Shown here: positions 57,345 through 64,000 of the stretch, piece by piece
Position numbering within the stretch: the first letter of the stretch is position 1
Layout: the number at the start of each line of letters is the position of its first letter
Assembly: GCA_947034895.1 (NCBI GenBank)
Contig: OX344761.1
Coordinates: 87,061,447 to 87,125,446, forward strand
From: Rhytidiadelphus loreus
Lineage: Eukaryota > Streptophyta > Bryopsida > Hypnales > Hylocomiaceae
DNA length: 64,000 nt
Direction of reading: 5' to 3'
Notes under the pieces: generated by a model
The model's database searches: none
Seen by the model: the letters and a program-made list of their open reading frames with translations, nothing else
Told to the model about the DNA's origin: nothing
Position numbers and translations under genes: made by a program

Positions 57345-59626
57345 TGTCTGCATTGCTACAGTAGTAACTTACGCCGTGTCTCTCCCCCAAAAGTCATAAA
57401 GCCGAGCAGACCAGCACCGACCCTGCGGAGAAAAATTAGCCGAGAGATAACGTGGAACTTCACCACGCATCCCTCCGTCTCTAATTTAGACCATTTCCGT
57501 CAATAGTAAATCCCTCCCTACACTAATTTAGCCCATCAGTTCTCTTTGGGAATCCCACCCCCGACGAATTTAGACCAGTTCCGCCAAGTGGAAGTGCCCG
57601 CAGCCATCCACGCTGGACCCAGCCTCAGACGAATCTCATCCACTATACTCATCCCTGTCAGTCACGGGCAGTGACTCCCGCTTTGGATGGATGAAATCGG
57701 GGATGAGGTGGAGTTAGGGTTTGGAGGCAGCTCGTTCGCTTCGCCTTCGTGCCTGTGATGGCGTGGCTGCTATGTGTGTCCTTGGCTATGGCGGAAGTTC
57801 CCCATTTGCAGAGGCCTAGCCACCATGGCCGTGTTCTTTGATTGTCAACAACGAAGTCGGGCCCCGCCGATGGCCGCGTCCCGTTGGTCGTCGTCGTCGT
57901 CGTAGGTAGGTGGCGAGCTTTTTCCCTTCTGGCTGGTCACATGGTTCCGTGTAGGTGAAAGGAGCCGGTAATTCGTTTCTGATTTTCTCGTGTTAGTTGT
58001 GGACACGATCTTTGAAACGGCATGGCGAATCTGCGGAGGCAGGGTTGGTTGTTGGAGTAGTCTTGTGTACCGTCGGGGACGAACTTAGGTTGGCGTTCTT
58101 CTGTAGGTGTTTCGGCGGAGTCTTTGTGGCACGTCGTCGGAATGTTCTTTTCAAATTCTCTGTGAGTGCTGCTGGTCTTTGGGAGGAGCGGATTGTCGCT
58201 TTTTGGATGTTCTGTGGATTAGGCTAGGGTTCAATTGTCGTGGATTGTGGATTGAAAATTGTGGTGGACCGGAGTGATCGCGCGTTATGCAGGGGAGGCA
58301 GGCGGTTACTCTTTTAATTGGCTATACCTGATAGCTTTCTGATTGTCGTATGGAGATTAGAGGCGTGTAGCGGTTTGTAGTGGGATGGACGGAGTTGGCA
58401 ATTAATTGTGTGAGAGGATTTTCGGTCAATTAAGGTCACGTCTGTGCCTTGGCTTCTTCTTTTCTCTCTCGCTCTCTCTCTCTTTGTGAAGGTGAGAAGA
58501 AGCGGTAGTTGTGTTGGTTTCTGAAACGGAGAATACCGGTTTCAAGGAGTTGCGTCCTATTTCAGACAGTTTCAATCCTGTGGAGAGCTTTATCGTTAAT
58601 TGGTACACAGGACGGGTTTGATACTTGTGACATAGTAAATCAGGAGGCTGCGTCTGGACTCGACTTCTTGAATTCAATTGGAAATAGCAGATTTGTGGTG
58701 AGATGCCGTTTGATGTTTTTGATTGTTTATTGAGTGAACGAAATCATCGCCATTAGAAGGCGCCTTACAGTACTTTTGCAAGAGCAATCATGTGACGTGA
58801 ACATGGAACAGACGTCAGGTTTTTAGCAGGCTATTTTCAATAATCAGGCAATTTTGAAAGTATTTGAACTCTGGTGGTCTGAACGAGCTTGAATTCCACG
58901 TTTTTGAAAGTGAGTGGGTCCCACGTCTTGTTTAGCTTCTTCTCTTGTGTCTGCACCACCTTCCTGGAAAAGATTATCGAACTTTGAATTCATAATCCTC
59001 TTCGTATGTTGTTGTAGTTTACGAGTCTCCAGTGTTCCAAGATGCCGCGTGTCTTACTCTTCTTGAATCTGTGTTTCCTGTTCGCGCTTCTTCTCCTCCT
59101 TCCGCTTCTCCTACAGTCTTTAGTCGAATTTTCTTGAACACATGGGGGATGGCTTTTTGACCTTTCAATTCTTTTGCTTGTGACTTCGTAGGGTCACTTC
59201 TGTACAGCATGAAGCACGAAAGAAGGATTTTGAGGGAACAGCGGCACGAACTTCTCCAGCGGATTTAGCGTCCCTCTTGCTTATATCATTTGGTCAAGGC
59301 TGGCGTCTGTCGAGTCTTTCGCTTGTGTGCGCTTTCAGATGGCAATCGGTTCCATATCCGTTCTGCTACTCAGTGATGAAATATTTTGACAACAACGGCT
59401 ACGGCTTACCGCTTAAGGGCTGTTATGCATAGGTGCAGTGCCTTGCAGTGCTTTCGCCGTTCGAGGTCGATGGGAGCGTGAACTGGGAGCTTGTGACATG
59501 TTACTGCGTGTACGCGAGTTTCTTGAGGTTACCAAATGGAATTAGAGCATAGTTCACCGGTATAATAAAGAAGAGGTGTGGGGGGGAGTTTTGGCCACTC
59601 TTGTTTTATTCTTGGGCATCGTCCAC
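57345..59626 (+). promoter_or_regulatory. Promoter and long 5' leader region of the IREH1-like gene
   Basis: A GC-richer stretch of over 2 kb precedes the first coding exon. It contains a TTAGGGTTTGG telo-box-like word at about 57714 and a (CT)n run at about 58466-58484. Open frames such as 57997-58227 resemble nothing and are probably leader or leader-intron sequence. A stop codon in frame at 59567-59569 lies upstream of the chosen ATG. Confidence 0.4.
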
Positions 59627-62600
59627 ATGGGGCCGTTTGGGAGAGCGGCAGTTGGCTCGATTGTTAGTAAGGATGGTGGAAAGAAGAAAGACACCGTTGG
59701 AAAGGAAGGGATTAAGAATAAGAAAGGAGCCGAAGAAAATAAGGTGCATAAAAGGGCAGAGGATGATGCTCATGCGAAAGGTGTCAAGAAGGATACTACT
59801 GAGAGACGGAGCTCGACGAGGCTGTTTAGCTGGAGTAAGGATGACTCTTCTAGCAAGGGAAGCGGTGAAAAGGTTGAGAAGGGTAGGCGAATATCAGCCC
59901 CAGGGAAGGTCCAGACTACCACAACAGATTCAATGGTGGAGTCTTCCTCATTCATGAGCAGTGAATTTGGCTTCGCGTTGGGTTTGAATCGCATCAAGAC
60001 ACGATCAGGACCTTTGTACAGCACCAGCACACGATCTGGCCCGGTCTTTGCAGGTACTCTTCAGAGCAGATTCAACATTGGAAACGATAAAAGAGAGGAA
60101 GTGTCTGTACAGAGTAGCTCGAACTCATCTCGTTCGCCAGGTGTTCGAAAAGCTGCGAAAGCTGCAAAAGTTCATGCAAGAGACTCTGTCTCGCCCAAGG
60201 ACTCGCTCACAGAAGATGGTAGCAAATGTAGAGGACGACGATGCATGCAGGCAGAGTCCAAAGAAATTTCTTCGAGCGGCAACACAGAAGGAAGTTGTGG
60301 GTCTCCATTTGTTGCAGTTTCAAAATTGGGTTTGGGCAGTGATAAAATTGCAGAGAGAAGTTTGTCGGAAGCAAGCCAATTATCTGAAGATGCCATATCG
60401 CCTAGTGGAAGTACGAGGAAAGAAGCTTCAATTGGTCAGGTCTCGCAGCCAGAGTCCGCTAGTAGTTGGGTAGATATCGATAGCAATTTTGACACTGGCT
60501 CAATTGGAGGGAATTCGATGGGGGGAAGCCCTGTAGGGTTTCAGCCTGCGCGAAGCGCCCCTGCGGGTAGCGTGTCTCTACTTCAAGGTTAGCTTGCATG
60601 CCTTTTTTCCCTATAGGTGTAGCGATGGTAGTAAAGTGCGAATTACACTTAACGTGCTTCCGAACGGTACACTCTCATGACAATGAAATTGTTTTTGCTA
60701 TTGATTCTAGGTCTGATTTGCTAATGTTTGATCCTAGATTCGTTGAATTTTGAGGTTTGTTGGGCCTAATTCAGGTATCTTGAATGACAATTTCTTACTG
60801 TTGTCAATATAGATTCCTTTGCTGACAAATCAAGATCTCATTGGCGCCCTGAAGTTGATGGTGTGGGGAGTAGAAGCTCTGATGTAACTATGCAAGAGAG
60901 CGAGGTATGTCATGTGCATTCCGTTTTTTGGAATGACTTTATTTCATGAGATTCATGTTTTTAATCTTGTGTTGGTATATGGAGTTACTTTGTCTTCAAT
61001 TATTAGCCAACGAGGAACTTGGTGTGGGCATCATTTCATTTGTGCAACTTAGTATAGAAGAATAAAATTCAGGTGAAGTTTATAAAGTAGGATTCTAGGA
61101 GGAAGATGAGAAAAGGAATGAGAAAGTCAATGTCATGGCGGGAGAGTTAGCTCGCCCACACGGTAGTGGAAATTATTTTACTTAAGGCAACAAATATCTT
61201 AGTGTCAATTCTTTGGTATTGGAGCATATGCAGAGTTCGATTTGTCAGTCCGATCTACCGAAGGAAACTGAGTCACCCAGATTCCAAGCTCTTCTGCGTA
61301 TGACTGGCGGTCCACGAAAAGGAAAGGGAACCGACATCAAGAGCTTCTCGCATGAACTTGACCCTCGGGGTGTGAGGTCTTATGAGTTTCTTCGGCCTAA
61401 TAGCCTTCATGAATTGGAGGTGTGTGCTTATTTACTTTGGTGTTTTGTGTGCAATAGCAATTTCCGTTCGGAAGTAATGTTCGTTTTTATGCAGATGGAA
61501 ATAATGTTTCCATTTCTCTTGAATTGCAGGAAGTTATGGCGGCTCTTGGGGAACGGTTTCATACAGCTAAGGAAGAGGTTGACGCGGAGTTGGCAGTTTT
61601 TGCCGGTGATCTTGTGGAAGTGCTTGAAACTAGTTTTGACATAGAACCTTATCAGCAGGAGAGAATTGAAGACTTGCTAGTCTTGGCTCGAGAATGCGCT
61701 TTCATGGATCCTCAAGAGTTTCGGAGGCAATGTGAAGCTATTGTCCAGGAGCTAGATGATAAGCGGCAAGAACTTCCAATGGGGGTTCTCAAAAGGCTGC
61801 ACACTCGGATGCTATTCATACTCACCCGTTGTACACGTCTCCTACAATTTGAAAAAGAGAATGGCTTAGACGAGTACGAGCTTCATAGGCTCCAGGAGGA
61901 GGCAAAAGTTGGCTCTTCCATGGAAAGTTGGTCATCCTTGGCACGATGGAAAGAGAAGGGAAAAGCTCTTCTAAACGTCGTTAAACTCAAAAAGTCCAGT
62001 CCACCGTCGAAATCTCTCGTTCAAGATGGGACTTTCAAAATTCAAATGAAAATAGCCAGTGATGAAGCTACAACCTCAGGAACTTCTAGTTTTTCTGACG
62101 TAACGGAACAGGAAGAAAATTTGGTGAAGGAGCCTGCCGTGCCAACTCCATGTGGTTCTGTAAGTCCAGTTCATTCCCTTGTAGCCGAACGGCTAGCAAG
62201 CTGGAAAAATTTCTCAGTTACTCCACTTATCGAGCTTGAATCACATGAGGTATCAATCGACGTGACCGAATCTGGTGTAAATAAAAACCTAGGAAACTCG
62301 CAGACAGACGTGGATGAAGAACGTGAAACAAGCAGATTATCGAAAGCGACGAAGCGCATACCTTCTTCGAAGAGGCAGCAGCGAGTTTCCTGGGGTCATT
62401 GGAGGGATCAGCCGGAGGTTTTAGACGACAACCTGGGTGTTATTTGCAGGATATGCGAAGACGAGGTTGCAACGTCACGTTTGGAGGACCATTCGAGAGT
62501 CTGTGCCCTGGCTGACAGGTTGAGTTTTTATATCTTCGTTGCTTTATTGCTTCTATTCTTTGACAGTCTGAACAATTGAGGATCGCAAAACTTCTAGAAT

Positions 62601-64000
62601 ATTGCAACAAAGTGTGAGTTTGGACTGTTCAAAGTCGTGCTGAATTTCTCTCTTTGCTTACAGATGTGATCAACAAGGGCTTGGTGTTGATGAGCGTCTT
62701 CGAAGAGTAGCAGAAACGCTAGAAAGAGTGGTGGAATCTTTTACACCCAGAAGCTATAGCATGGCAGCTGTTGCTAGTCCAGAGACTGCTAAAACGTCCA
62801 GCCCCAATACTGGAGGTGGTAATTCGGATGGAGGTTTGTCAGAAAGATGCAGCTCTTACTCAGCATTTGCTGATAAAGTTGGGGGTGAGCTACTAAGACG
62901 TGGGTCTGAAGAAATGTTGGAAGACCTGCACGAGATTGATGCTGCCAGCATAGGCGATGAAACCAGAAGCTTCAATGCAATCACGTGTAAGACACGATTT
63001 GGTCCGAAGCTCGAGCAATCATTCCTCCCAGCTTCATCTTCAGGAAGTGCGCTAGCTGCAACCTCATCGGCTGGAAGTCTGACTCCCCGGTCTCCACTTG
63101 CCACACCAAGGATTAGCCAGATCGACGTATTACTTTCAGATCGAAATAGCTTCAACGAAGTTGAAGATCCCGTGCAGGTCTGCAATCTATGTACTTTCTA
63201 TTTTATGTTTTCAAATTATGAAATGTTTTAGTAATTTTGTCTTGTTTACGACTACCTCTGATGGTATTTATTCACTTTGTTGTATTGAATGAATTTTTGC
63301 AGATAAATGAACTTGCAGACATAGCTAGATGTATAGCTGGCGCGCAGGTGATTGAAGACGGGGCCGAGTATTTGATGTCGTGCTTGCAAGACTTGCAAGA
63401 TGTCCTACGTTGTAACAAGGTGGAGGCACTCACTGTCGCTACTTTCGGAAAGCGGATAGAGAAACTCTGCATGTAAGTTTTTCAATTTCCTGATCGCCTA
63501 GTTGTAACCTACTTACGTTAAAAAGAAGTTTTCAGTTGTGGTAGTTGTTCATTTTGAAGAACTTCATTCTCTAGCAATGAATGAATTTCTTCTATTCTTC
63601 TCATTCATGAAGAGAAATTGAAGAGACTCCAAATAACCAAGCTAAGCGTCCGTTAATAGATGAGGAATGATAGGACCAATAAATTTTAGGTTGGTGAGAT
63701 GTTGAGTCTTTTGATATTTCAGCTTTGAGTGGCGGCGAGGCCACAATCAATGCATGAGACGGAACTTCTGGAAGTTCTTGTCGTTTTTCATTGCGTGATC
63801 TGATTTCTTCCCTCACTATTTACCGTCATCGCGTGTCGTACACTCTGAGATAGGTTTTTTGCACCTGTTCTCTTCTTATGTTGAGTCTATCAAATTTGGC
63901 CATTCCAGACTCCGTTTTATTTCTCTGTATAATCTGAAGAGTAGATCTTGAATTTTTGACTCGTGACAAACTTTCTGTAGGGAGAAATACCACCACTTCG
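59627..64000 (+). CDS. IREH1/IRE-like AGC (MAST-type) protein kinase, 5' part, truncated by window edge
   Basis: Seven exons fit in phase: 59627-60587, 60813-60904, 61234-61419, 61530-62518, 62664-63177, 63303-63472 and 63981 to the edge, giving about 977 residues. Family motifs in order are LGLNRIKTRSGPL, SPRFQALLRMTGG, DIKSFSHELDPRGVR, then EVDAELAVFAGDLVEVLE, LDDKRQELPMGVLKRLHTRM, LFILTRCTRLLQFEKENG, a finger CRICEDEVATSRLEDHSRVC (C719, C722, H734, C738), RCDQQGLGVDERLRRVAETL, AGSLTPRSPLATPRISQIDV and ATFGKRIEKLCMEKY. These match plant INCOMPLETE ROOT HAIR ELONGATION homologs, whose AGC kinase domain lies after this point, outside the window. The first ATG after an in-frame stop was taken as start. 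The N-terminal 120 residues are lysine/serine-rich and poorly conserved. Whether it is IRE or IREH1 cannot be settled. Confidence 0.93.

Noticed and set aside
59576..59626. Extension of the kinase N-terminus to a GTG at 59576
   Set aside because: A non-ATG start is unlikely in a plant nuclear gene; the first ATG at 59627 is preferred unless an upstream exon exists.

Overview
The window looks like nuclear DNA of a land plant, most likely an early-diverging lineage. The genes are interrupted by spliceosomal introns with GT..AG borders. Exons are GC-balanced islands in very AT-rich intergenic DNA, and the recognisable products are plant-type: a mitochondrial uL23m, an IREH1-class AGC kinase and a PRXL2-like redox protein. 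A bryophyte, probably a moss, is my best guess from the gene forms and from a decayed TKL-type kinase copy, but this is inference and no lineage marker is decisive.

Four protein-coding genes, all on the + strand, could be assembled exon by exon with matching intron phases. (1) 8930-9699 is a two-exon gene for mitochondrial ribosomal protein uL23m, with a telo-box about 155 bases upstream. (2) 13463-18686 is a six-exon gene for a 478-residue protein joining SAM-like sequence to a PRXL2/AhpC-TSA2 thioredoxin-fold domain with a CxxC motif; its introns carry tandem repeats and a Stowaway-like MITE. (3) 22385-28520 is a 13-exon gene for a 771-residue protein: disordered N-terminus, charged coiled coil, basic linker and a conserved-looking C-terminal domain I cannot name with certainty. 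One of its introns appears to use a GC-AG border. (4) From 59627 to the window end lies the 5' part of an IREH1/IRE-like AGC (MAST-type) kinase gene; about 977 residues are present, including the CxxC..HxxxC finger, and the kinase domain lies beyond the edge. A frameshifted kinase pseudogene sits on the - strand at about 10.26-10.54 kb.

The rest, especially 1-8 kb and 28.5-57 kb, is AT-rich and gene-poor, built of old repeats. The most interesting component is a family of roughly 0.7-0.93-kb elements whose termini read CCCCTAAAGGACCA or a variant, each bounded by TTAA on both sides. Three near-complete related copies (37157-38080, 41511-42434, 51413-52212), two divergent copies (955-1639, 4224-5153) and several relics are present. 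None has a plausible transposase, so they look like non-autonomous DNA transposons with piggyBac-like TTAA flanks. Other structure includes two copies of a large fold-back element (about 1865-2589 and 47053-47944), a roughly 0.93-kb inverted duplication (33870-34800 versus 44290-45220), direct repeats around 33 and 35 kb, a 30-bp minisatellite, interstitial telomere-like repeats and a perfect 19-bp inverted repeat. I found no tRNA or rRNA gene, CRISPR array or virus-like coding region.
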